From an uncultured Chloroflexota bacterium (GTDB lineage: Bacteria > Chloroflexota > Dehalococcoidia > UBA2979), in NCBI GenBank assembly GCA_902827055.1, contig CADEHD010000153.1, forward strand, positions 1 through 5,512: a stretch of DNA of 5,512 nt, written 5' to 3'. Each line of letters starts with the position of its first letter. The first letter of the stretch is position 1. Both the position numbers and the translations under genes were made by a program. Of this stretch, positions 1 through 5,512 are shown piece by piece. Under the pieces are notes generated by a model that searched no databases, was not told the DNA's origin, and saw nothing but the letters and a program-made list of their open reading frames with translations.

Positions 1-172
1 GACCGCCGTGCCTCCCCCGTCCGCGTCGGAATCGCGACGCACCCGGTGCGTTGCGCCAGTTTCCCACAATCACCGACCGCGATGGGGCATCCACACGCGC
101 GCCTGCTCACCTGACAGCGATCTGGCTGGCCCTCGGCGCGCCGAGCTCCCCGCCGTCAGACTCGGCCGGGGT
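1..172. other. Intergenic region at the window edge, no gene supported
   Basis: I find no supportable gene here. Plus-strand frame 1 is open from the window edge to a TGA at 112-114 and could be the tail of a truncated gene, but its 37 residues match nothing I recognise. The other open frames are arginine- and proline-rich low-information translations typical of GC-rich shadow frames. I see no tRNA-like fold and no clear promoter hexamers. The only notable structure is the palindrome at 132-145, lying beyond the stop codon of the minus-strand gene. Confidence 0.5.
132..145. repeat. 14-bp perfect palindrome, possible weak terminator
   Basis: The sequence CTCGGCGCGCCGAG reads identically on both strands. 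As RNA it could form a 5-bp stem with a CGCG loop. It begins 28 bases past the TAG stop (173-175) of the minus-strand gene, where a terminator would be expected. No T-tract follows on either strand, so intrinsic termination is not supported. It could also be a protein-binding dyad or a chance product of high GC content. Confidence 0.3.
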
Positions 173-664
173 CTATCGGTCCAGCGCCGCCCGCAGGGTC
201 GCGATCGCGGCGTGGACGCGCTCGCGGTAGGCGTGCGCGAGCTTGCTGGCGGGGGCCGGCTCCGCGTCCGCCGCCGGGCGCTCGACGTGCACGGCTCGCG
301 CGAGGTGGTGGCCGTGCTCGGCCAGCGACTCCACGGCAGCCGCCCCGCCATGCTCGAGGCGCTCGATGAGGGGCGTCAGGCGTAACGACTGCAGCCCGTG
401 CATAGTCTCGGCGCGGCGACGACGCAGCTCCAGGGTCAGGGTGCCGGAGCGGCGGCGCAGCTCCTCGAGGATGTGGACGAGCTCCGCGTCAGCTGCCCCC
501 AGCGCCGCGAGCTCGTGCTTCAGCGTCCACCCGGCCCGCTCGGTCGCCCGGTATGCCCGCGACTCGGGGAGCGTGCGCAGCAACTCGAGGAGCGCGTCGC
601 GCGCCTCCCGGAGCTCAGCGGCGAGGGAGGCATGGTCGAGGCGTTCGCGCGGCTCATCGCTCAT
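173..664 (-). CDS. DinB / maleylpyruvate isomerase-like helical protein (putative)
   Basis: This encodes 163 residues, predicted to be almost entirely helical, with no signal peptide or membrane segment, so it is probably cytosolic. Residues 10-70 run as two long amphipathic helices around a W46-T-L-K-H50-E-L turn, followed by A-D-A-E-L-V-H64. That layout resembles the first helices of the DinB / mycothiol-dependent maleylpyruvate isomerase superfamily, where a histidine after a Trp-containing motif binds metal. Further histidines cluster at 117-120 and at 144 and 151. The family usually has three spaced metal ligands; I cannot assign all three, so enzymatic activity is unproven. Residues 126-139 form an Ala/Pro/Glu-rich linker. 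The start at 662-664 has no clear Shine-Dalgarno upstream. The gene is divergent from the moxR operon across a 104-bp gap. It could equally be a lineage-specific helical protein. Confidence 0.6.
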   Translation of the reverse strand: MSDEPRERLDHASLAAELREARDALLELLRTLPESRAYRATERAGWTLKHELAALGAADAELVHILEELRRRSGTLTLELRRRRAETMHGLQSLRLTPLIERLEHGGAAAVESLAEHGHHLARAVHVERPAADAEPAPASKLAHAYRERVHAAIATLRAALDR

Positions 665-768
665 GGCGCGACGCTAGCGCCCGGCGGCACGGCCCGGCAA
701 GCGCGCCAGTCCGCGAATCCATGTGTGAAGTCGATCCCGTATCCTTCGGTGGCGTCGAACGGAGATCT
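665..768. promoter_or_regulatory. Divergent intergenic spacer, presumed to hold promoters for both directions
   Basis: This 104-bp gap lies between two divergent start codons, so by position it should carry the promoters of the helical-protein gene and the moxR operon. I cannot identify a confident -35/-10 pair on either strand. The closest -10-like hexamer on the plus strand is TATCCT at 740-745, but nothing resembling TTGACA sits about 17 bases upstream. A short palindrome, CGCTAGCG, lies at 672-679, next to the minus-strand start. The regulatory role is inferred from gene orientation alone. Confidence 0.4.
761..765 (+). promoter_or_regulatory. Ribosome binding site deciding the moxR start
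   Basis: GGAGA lies 3 bases before the ATG at 769 (4 bases if GGAG is counted). The spacing is slightly short but usable. The in-frame ATG at 721 and the open frame further upstream have no comparable purine-rich motif, so this site favours the 769 start. Confidence 0.6.
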
Positions 769-1761
769 ATGCAGCCCCAGCCACTTGCCCCCCACGCGGG
801 CGGTTCCGATGCCGCTCGCGCCATCCAGCAGGCCGCAAACCTGATCCGGGACAACGTGGCACGCGTGATCGTGGGCTCCGACGAGGCGGTGACGTTGGTC
901 CTCGTCGCGCTGCTGGCACGGGGCCACGTCCTGCTGGAGGACGTGCCGGGCACCGGCAAGACCACCCTCGCGAACGCGGTGGCGCGCTCCATCGGCGCCA
1001 GCTTCCGGCGCATCCAGTTCACGCCCGACCTCATGCCGTCCGACATCCTGGGAATCAACTACTACTCGCAGAAGTCCGGCGAGTTCGAGTTCCGCGAGGG
1101 CCCGATCGTCGCCAACCTCGTACTCGCGGACGAGATCAACCGCGCGACACCTCGCACGCAGTCCGCGCTGCTGGAGGCGATGCAGGAACGCACGATCTCC
1201 GTCGACGGGGTTACTCGACCGCTGCCCCACCCCTTCGTGGTGCTCGCGACGCAGAACCCGATCGAACTCGAGGGGACCTTCCCGCTTCCCGAGGCACAGC
1301 TCGACCGCTTTCTCCTCCGCTTCCGCATCGGCTACCCGGACGAGCCAGGGGAACTCGAGGTGCTTCGCCGCCTCGAGGATCACCCACCACTGGAGGACCT
1401 TCAGACGGTCGTGTCGGGCGACGAACTGGACGCGCTGAGCCATCGCCTGAGCGCGATCCGCGTCGACGACGAGGTGGCGCGCTACATGGTCCGCCTCGCG
1501 CGGGCCACCCGCGAGCACGCGGCCTACGAGCTCGGGGCCAGCCCGCGAGGCTCGATCGCGCTGTTCCACGCCGGGCGCGCTCTCGCGGCCATCGAGGGAC
1601 GCGACTACGTCCGGCCGGACGATGTGAAGCGGCTCGCTCACCCGGTCCTCGCTCACCGGCTGGTGCTGTCCTCGCAGACGCGGCTGCGCGGGCGCACCGT
1701 CGACGACGTACTGGACGAGATCCTGCGCGACGTCCCCGTCCCGATCGCGGACCGCACCTGA
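769..1761 (+). CDS. MoxR-family AAA+ ATPase
   Basis: This encodes 330 residues, the usual MoxR length. MoxR proteins are cytosolic AAA+ ATPases thought to remodel, or help insert cofactors into, client proteins together with vWA or DUF58 partners. The ATPase core is complete. Walker A is P60-G-T-G-K64-T-T, and Walker B is L-V-L-A-D121-E122-I-N-R. Sensor 1 is A-T-Q-N163-P, and the arginine-finger region is L-P-E-A-Q-L-D-R180-F. Sensor 2 lies in G-A-S-P-R260-G. The characteristic MoxR stretch Q-F-T-P-D-L-M-P-S-D-I-L-G (83-95) follows Walker A, and the C-terminal lid spans about 205-330. The start at 769 is chosen for its ribosome binding site and because it gives a normal family N-terminus; an in-frame ATG at 721 would add 16 unremarkable residues. 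It is the first gene of an operon, 37 bp before the DUF58 gene, with no terminator in that gap. All catalytic residues are intact, so it should be an active ATPase. The exact client is unknown. Confidence 0.96.
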   Translation: MQPQPLAPHAGGSDAARAIQQAANLIRDNVARVIVGSDEAVTLVLVALLARGHVLLEDVPGTGKTTLANAVARSIGASFRRIQFTPDLMPSDILGINYYSQKSGEFEFREGPIVANLVLADEINRATPRTQSALLEAMQERTISVDGVTRPLPHPFVVLATQNPIELEGTFPLPEAQLDRFLLRFRIGYPDEPGELEVLRRLEDHPPLEDLQTVVSGDELDALSHRLSAIRVDDEVARYMVRLARATREHAAYELGASPRGSIALFHAGRALAAIEGRDYVRPDDVKRLAHPVLAHRLVLSSQTRLRGRTVDDVLDEILRDVPVPIADRT

Positions 1762-1787
1762 GCACGCACGCACTGCTCGTGGGGACC

Positions 1788-1793
1788 GAGGGG
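1788..1793 (+). promoter_or_regulatory. Ribosome binding site supporting the GTG start of the DUF58 gene
   Basis: GAGGGG lies 5 bases before the GTG at 1799-1801. It supports GTG as the initiation codon. The next in-frame ATG, codon 21 at 1859, would remove half of the N-terminal hydrophobic region. Confidence 0.6.
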
Positions 1794-1798
1794 CGGCC

Positions 1799-3082
1799 GT
1801 GCGCGGGCTGATCGCGGAGAGCTGGCTGCTCGCCTCGGGCTTCGTCGTGGGCGTGGGCATGCTCGCCGACTCGAGCGTCATGATCGCACTCGGGGCGCTG
1901 CTCTTCTCGACGGGCGGCTTCGCGCGGCTCTGGGCGCGCCTCGCCCTTACGAGCGTGACCTACGAGCGCGACTTCTCGATGCGCCGCGCGTTCGTCGGCG
2001 AGACCGTCGACGTGCAGACGCGACTGGCAAACGCGAAGCTCCTGCCGGTCCCGTGGATCGAGCTCCGCGAGCAGGTCCCGCGCGACCTTCCGATTACCGG
2101 CGTCCGCGTGCGCCCTTCGGGGATCCCGCGGGTCTCGCTGATCCAGCGCTCGACGTCACTCTCGGGGAACGAGGCACTCGAGTGGCGCTTCACGCTCGCT
2201 CCGGTCGAGCGCGGTGACTATCGCATCGGTCCCGCGCGGTTCCGGTCCGGCGATCTGTTCGGCTTTTTCGAGCGCGAGGAGACGGTCGAGCGCCAGGACG
2301 CGCTGCTCGTGTACCCGCAGACGTTCGAGCTACCGGAGCTGGGCCTGGACAGCGAGCGGCCGTTCGGCGATCGCCGCGGGGGCAACCGCATCTTCGAGGA
2401 CCCCTCACGCGTGGTGGGGGTGCGGGACTACCTGCCGGGCGACCCCCTCAAGCGCGTCGACTGGAACGCGACCGCCCGCGTGGGCCGCCTCCAGTCGCGG
2501 CTGTACGAGCCGTCGCGGACGCTCTCGACGGTGGTCGCCCTCAATATCACCACGATGGAGCACTCCTGGGAGGGCTACATCCCGCTCCTCCTCGAACGGA
2601 ACATTTCGGTGGCCGCCTCGATCGCGCGCCACGTCGCCGAGGCTGGCGAGGCTGTCGGGCTGATCGCGAACGGCGCGTTCCCCGACTCCGACCGCCCGAT
2701 TCGCCTCGGGGCAGGCAGTCACCCGGAGCAGCTGGTCCACATCCTGGAGGCCCTGGCGACGATCGCTCCCTACACCACCGCCACGCTGGCGAGCGAACTC
2801 GAGAGTCGCACGCACCCGCTGCCGGTGGGCGCGAACGTCGTCGTGGTCGCCTCGCTGATGCCCCAGGACCTCGTGGCCACGCTGACCCGCCTCCGCGGCG
2901 AGGGTCACACGGTGCACATCGTGAAGACATCGGACGCGGTGTGGGACGTGGCCCTCGGGCGTAACATCGCGGTCCACGACGTCTCGGCGTTCACGATCGC
3001 CCTCGAGGAGCGCAGCGGCATGCACGCGAGCGCAGTCCCCGAGCGGCTGCGGGCTGCGCCGATCATGGGAAGCGCCCGATGA
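1799..3082 (+). CDS. DUF58 domain-containing membrane-anchored protein (MoxR partner)
   Basis: This encodes 427 residues. Residues 3-39 are hydrophobic and probably form one or two membrane segments. Residues 50-175 look like a beta-sandwich domain with the usual V-P-W-I-E-L and V-E-R-G-D-Y-R-I-G-P strands. The DUF58 signature follows at 206-227: V-G-V-R209-D-Y-L-P-G214-D215-P-L-K-R219-V-D-W222-N-A-T-A226-R227. From about 241 onward it resembles a vWA-type alpha/beta fold. The metal-site loop reads V-V-A-L-N249-I-T251-T-M rather than the D-x-S-x-S of a classical MIDAS, so metal binding is doubtful. DUF58 proteins usually accompany MoxR ATPases and are proposed to be their adaptor or substrate-binding partner at the membrane. 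The gene starts 37 bp after moxR and ends with an ATGA overlap into the DUF4129 gene, so the two are probably translationally coupled. Family assignment is firm; molecular function is not. Confidence 0.93.
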   Translation: MRGLIAESWLLASGFVVGVGMLADSSVMIALGALLFSTGGFARLWARLALTSVTYERDFSMRRAFVGETVDVQTRLANAKLLPVPWIELREQVPRDLPITGVRVRPSGIPRVSLIQRSTSLSGNEALEWRFTLAPVERGDYRIGPARFRSGDLFGFFEREETVERQDALLVYPQTFELPELGLDSERPFGDRRGGNRIFEDPSRVVGVRDYLPGDPLKRVDWNATARVGRLQSRLYEPSRTLSTVVALNITTMEHSWEGYIPLLLERNISVAASIARHVAEAGEAVGLIANGAFPDSDRPIRLGAGSHPEQLVHILEALATIAPYTTATLASELESRTHPLPVGANVVVVASLMPQDLVATLTRLRGEGHTVHIVKTSDAVWDVALGRNIAVHDVSAFTIALEERSGMHASAVPERLRAAPIMGSAR

Positions 3083-4761
3083 CCGCGCGGCTGCGGTTCG
3101 CCGTCGACGGGCTGTTCGTCCTCACCGAGGCGCTCGCCTGGTACTACGCGCTCCGCGTGTTCGCATCCATCTATGAGCGCGGCGTCCTCCGTGACCTCGC
3201 CTTTCGGATCGACCTGGCCACGCTGCCAGAGACCGGGCTCGACGCGATCGTGGGCGCGCGAGCGACCGAGGTCGCGCTCGCGGCAGCGGAGGCGGCGACG
3301 GCCGGGCCCCCGTGGTACGTGGTGCTGGCTGCGGCCCTCGCGGCGTTCTCCCTGACGAGGTTCATCCGCAGCGCACAGCTGGGCGCGCTCGGCACGGCAC
3401 TGGGAATCGTGGTCTCCCTCGCGGCGCTCAGCCTTGCGTGGCGCGTGGTGCTGGTTGGCGATCTGCGGTTCTGGGACTTCACGGCGCTGGCGCGCTTCGC
3501 GGAGGCCTCGAACTCATCGACGTTCCAGCCAATCGATGTGTTCGCCTTCGCCGCGAACCCGGACCCCCGCGTCGCGGACCCGCGTGCCTCGGGTCTCACG
3601 CTCATCGGGGTGGGCGCGCTCTGGATCCGCTTCCTGTTTGCGGGACGCTCGCCGCTCCAGTTCGATACGGTCCTGCGCTCGTTCAGCGCCACCTTCCCGA
3701 TCGTGCTCATCACGACACTCGTCGGGTCTGCGGCCCGTGTGCCGGGCGGGGGAGTGGCGATCCTCTACTTCACCTCGGCGGTCCTCTTGCTCGCGGTCTC
3801 AAACGCACGACGTGCAACCGACCGAGGCGCCCGCGCCCGCCTCGATGACGCGAGCGGCCTTATCGGGCGCGCCCGCGCGGTCCTCGCGAACCCCTGGACG
3901 TTCGCGGCCGCGGCCACGCTGGCACTGCTCCTGTCGACTGGTCTCGTGCTGGTCGTCCTCGGGTCGCTGGGTGCCGGCTCGGCGATCCTCGCTGTTGGCG
4001 GGCTGGTCGGCCGCGCAGTCGAGTTCGTGCTGATCATCGTCATTACGCCCATCTACTGGGTGCTCGGGTGGGTCAGCGCGTGGCTCGGGCTGGGGAGCGT
4101 CGACCTCTCCTTCATGGGGCGCGCCCTCGACAACGCCCGCGCGGGCGTGGAGCCGGGCCAGGTCCAGCAGGGGGGGCGGCTCTTCTGGGTTCGGGATGCG
4201 TTCCGCCTCCTGGGCTTCGCCCTGCTGGCCTATCTCGTCTACCGCGGCGGCCGCTACATGTTCAGCCGCCTCGAGGCGCGGCGTGCGGACAACGCCGAGG
4301 GCGATCGCAGCGCGGTCGCGTCCGCCGGCGGCTTCGGCGCCCTGCTCCGCGAGGCGTTCTCGGGCCGTCCGCGCACGCCTCGCGACGACGGGCGCTGGAT
4401 GCGTCGGCAGCCGGCCTACTGGTTGTACGGGCGCATGGTGCAGACCGCCGTCGAGCGGCGGTTCGCACCGCGACCGGGTGAGACGCCTCTCGAGTTCGCG
4501 GCGGCCTCAGCGACGGCGCTCGAGGCGCCGCCGTTCGTGGCGATTGCTGAGCAGTTCGACCGCGCCCGCTACGGGCGTCATTTCGCCTCGGAAGCCGACT
4601 TGCGGCCGCTCGCGCTGGCGTTGCACGAGTGGGAGGAGGCCAACCCGGTGACGGAGGAGATTCGGCTGCGACCGGGGCGCGACGAGGAGGCGCCCGAGGT
4701 CAAGATCGACCAGACGCCGGACGTGCCGGAGACGCCCCCGGAGCTCATGCCTCCGGTCTAG
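3079..4761 (+). CDS. Polytopic membrane protein with C-terminal DUF4129 domain
   Basis: This encodes 560 residues. Hydrophobic segments lie near 10-30, 79-96, 102-126, 172-188, 202-218, 224-241, 272-297, 299-335 (long enough to cross twice) and 373-389, giving nine or ten membrane passes. Two larger loops, 31-78 and 127-171, should face outside. A strongly basic loop at 242-270 should face the cytoplasm. The DUF4129 domain spans about 447-520, with Y450-G-R-M, G467-E-T-P-L-E-F, R496-A-R-Y-G and a final alpha-helical stretch. An acidic, proline-rich tail (530-560) follows. In TgpA-type proteins the DUF4129 domain follows a periplasmic transglutaminase domain; none is present here, only a 36-residue connector at about 336-371. 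The ATG at 3079 overlaps the DUF58 stop as ATGA and has GGAAG 6 bases upstream. It probably works with MoxR and DUF58 in a membrane complex, an inference from operon position. Its activity is unknown. Confidence 0.88.
   Translation: MTARLRFAVDGLFVLTEALAWYYALRVFASIYERGVLRDLAFRIDLATLPETGLDAIVGARATEVALAAAEAATAGPPWYVVLAAALAAFSLTRFIRSAQLGALGTALGIVVSLAALSLAWRVVLVGDLRFWDFTALARFAEASNSSTFQPIDVFAFAANPDPRVADPRASGLTLIGVGALWIRFLFAGRSPLQFDTVLRSFSATFPIVLITTLVGSAARVPGGGVAILYFTSAVLLLAVSNARRATDRGARARLDDASGLIGRARAVLANPWTFAAAATLALLLSTGLVLVVLGSLGAGSAILAVGGLVGRAVEFVLIIVITPIYWVLGWVSAWLGLGSVDLSFMGRALDNARAGVEPGQVQQGGRLFWVRDAFRLLGFALLAYLVYRGGRYMFSRLEARRADNAEGDRSAVASAGGFGALLREAFSGRPRTPRDDGRWMRRQPAYWLYGRMVQTAVERRFAPRPGETPLEFAAASATALEAPPFVAIAEQFDRARYGRHFASEADLRPLALALHEWEEANPVTEEIRLRPGRDEEAPEVKIDQTPDVPETPPELMPPV
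4758..4761. other. Shared CTAG: stop codons of two convergent genes
   Basis: The palindromic tetramer CTAG contains the TAG stop of the DUF4129 gene (4759-4761, plus strand) and the TAG stop of comB (4758-4760, minus strand). The two genes therefore meet tail to tail with no intergenic space, and any transcription terminator must lie inside the neighbour's coding sequence. Confidence 0.95.
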
Positions 4762-5492
4762 GCGGGAGCCGCGGCGCGCCAGGGCTCCACGGCATAGCCC
4801 TCCGGGCGGCGCCGAAGGATGGCCGCGACGTCGTACTCCGACTCGCGTGCGCAGCACTCGAGGTCATGCTCGAAGCCGAGTGCGACCAGCGCACGGCCGT
4901 GCTCGGTCATCCGGAAGGCGCCACCGAGCGGTCCCGGTGTCGCATCGAGCAGCGCGAGCGCGTCCCGCGCGCCGTCCTCGGGAACGGCGCCCTGCCGCAC
5001 GAGCTGGCGCACCAGCAGCGCCGCGGCCAGCGAGTCGTCCGTCGCGCGTACCCCGGCCCGGCCCGAGCACACCACGAGCACGTCTCGGCTCTCGGCGAGG
5101 CAGGCGCCGACGGTCGCGGCGGCGTTGAGGGGCGCCCCGGCCAGCACCAGCGGTGCTCCCGCGCAGGCGAGCAACGCGGGCGTGCCGTTCGTCGTGGCCA
5201 TGACCGCGGCGGCCCAGCGCGTCAGGGCGGCTGCGGCGAACTCGGACGGCGAGTTGCGGAAATCGAACCCTGCGGGCGGCAGCGCGTCGCGCTCACCGCA
5301 CAGCAGCACGGACTCGCCGAGCCGCGCCCGCAGCGCCCGTGCCTCCTCGATGGTGGCCGTAGGGTACACGGCTTCGAGGCCGCGACCGAGGAGCACGGCG
5401 ATGCTCGACGTGGCGCGCAGAACATCGACCACCACGCATGTCACGTCCGTCGGGGACTCGAAAGGCGGCAGCCAGGCGACATCGACGCGCAT
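4758..5492 (-). CDS. comB: 2-phosphosulfolactate phosphatase (ComB family)
   Basis: This encodes 244 residues, the normal length for the family. ComB (EC 3.1.3.71) is a cytosolic Mg-dependent phosphatase that removes phosphate from 2-phospho-3-sulfolactate to give sulfolactate. That is a step of coenzyme M synthesis in methanogens and of sulfolactate production in some bacteria. The family motifs are present in order: V-V-V-D23-V-L-R26-A-T-S-S-I (20-31), C-G-E67-R68, G-F-D-F-R-N80-S-P-S-E-F (75-85), T-T-N102-G-T (100-104), V-C-S-G (141-144) and an acidic T-D152-D153-S-L-A-A-A helix. The C-terminal stretch H-G-R-A-L-V-A-L-G-F-E-H-D (198-210) also fits. No signal peptide or membrane segment is seen. 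The ATG at 5490-5492 has an AGGA 7 bases upstream. The partner synthase ComA is not in the window, so the pathway here is not established; the true substrate in this organism could differ. Confidence 0.9.
   Translation of the reverse strand: MRVDVAWLPPFESPTDVTCVVVDVLRATSSIAVLLGRGLEAVYPTATIEEARALRARLGESVLLCGERDALPPAGFDFRNSPSEFAAAALTRWAAAVMATTNGTPALLACAGAPLVLAGAPLNAAATVGACLAESRDVLVVCSGRAGVRATDDSLAAALLVRQLVRQGAVPEDGARDALALLDATPGPLGGAFRMTEHGRALVALGFEHDLECCARESEYDVAAILRRRPEGYAVEPWRAAAPA
4765..4788. terminator. Weak hairpin at the convergent gene junction, possible bidirectional terminator
   Basis: GGAGCC (4765-4770) pairs with GGCTCC (4783-4788) around a 12-base GC-rich loop that itself contains the palindrome GGCGCGCC (4773-4780). 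It begins just after the DUF4129 stop and lies within the last codons of comB, where a terminator for the operon would be expected. There is no T-tract on either strand, so Rho-independent termination is weakly supported, and the hairpin may be incidental to GC-rich coding sequence. Confidence 0.2.
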
Positions 5493-5499
5493 GGGGCAA

Positions 5500-5503
5500 T
5501 CCT
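5500..5503 (-). promoter_or_regulatory. Ribosome binding site of comB
   Basis: On the minus strand AGGA lies 7 bases before the ATG at 5490-5492. This supports the start giving the M-R-V-D-V-A-W N-terminus, which precedes the conserved first strand at the expected distance. The promoter lies beyond the window edge. Confidence 0.55.
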
Positions 5504-5512
5504 ACGGGGTGG

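Noticed and set aside
8..385. Plus-strand open frame across the left intergenic region and the minus-strand gene
   Set aside because: The translation is Arg/Pro-rich with no recognisable domain, and it conflicts with the better supported minus-strand gene.
740..745. TATCCT as a -10 box for the moxR operon
   Set aside because: No matching -35 hexamer lies at a suitable distance, and a six-base match alone is not evidence.
553..768. Longer N-terminus for the MoxR protein, starting at 553 or 721
   Set aside because: The extension would overlap the divergent gene (553 start) or lacks a ribosome binding site (721 start), and it adds Arg/Ala-rich sequence not found in MoxR proteins. GGAGA before 769 gives a normal start.
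661..1881. A 406-residue open frame on the minus strand opposite the MoxR gene
   Set aside because: It lies antisense to a gene with a complete AAA+ motif set. Its translation is low-information, rich in Arg, Ala, Val and Asp, as expected from the complement of GC-biased codons.
4847..5128. Plus-strand open frame of 93 codons opposite comB
   Set aside because: It is a shadow of comB, almost wholly Arg, Pro, Ala and Ser, and comB carries the family's conserved motifs.
1..5512. Mobile element, CRISPR, tRNA/rRNA, toxin-antitoxin or defence system
   Set aside because: I saw no terminal inverted repeats, spaced direct repeats, transposase or integrase motifs, or tRNA-like fold. MoxR ATPases can occur near defence genes, but here the partners are the housekeeping-type DUF58 and DUF4129 proteins, so no defence role is claimed.

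Overview
The window comes from a very GC-rich bacterial chromosome (roughly 70% GC by eye, with G or C at most third codon positions). It is densely coded, with short gaps and overlapping genes. The protein style (a MoxR / DUF58 / DUF4129 membrane-linked cluster beside a bacterial ComB) would suit a Chloroflexota or related high-GC lineage. That is an impression from gene content, not a phylogenetic result. Nothing looks like phage, plasmid, insertion sequence, CRISPR or RNA-gene DNA.

Layout. Positions 1-172 are non-coding as far as I can see, apart from a 14-bp perfect palindrome at 132-145. At 173-664 on the minus strand is a small helical protein resembling the DinB / maleylpyruvate-isomerase fold. 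A 104-bp divergent spacer (665-768) separates it from a three-gene plus-strand operon: a MoxR-family AAA+ ATPase (769-1761), a DUF58 protein with a degenerate vWA-like domain (1799-3082), and a polytopic membrane protein ending in a DUF4129 domain (3079-4761). The last two genes overlap by ATGA. On the minus strand, converging on the operon, is comB, a 2-phosphosulfolactate phosphatase (4758-5492). The operon and comB share one CTAG tetranucleotide that supplies both TAG stop codons.

How the genes work together. MoxR ATPases paired with DUF58 proteins are widely conserved. They are thought to act as a chaperone or metal-insertion-like pair on a client complex. A DUF4129 protein, often a transmembrane transglutaminase of the TgpA type, is a frequent third partner. 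Here the transglutaminase domain is absent from the DUF4129 protein and no separate one lies in the window, so the client and output of the module cannot be read from the sequence. ComB is probably functionally unrelated. It would act in sulfolactate / coenzyme-M-type sulfonate metabolism, but its pathway partner ComA is not in the window.

I see no convincing new biological system. The most useful observations are the transglutaminase-less form of the MoxR operon, the altered MIDAS motif in the DUF58 protein, and the fused convergent stop codons.
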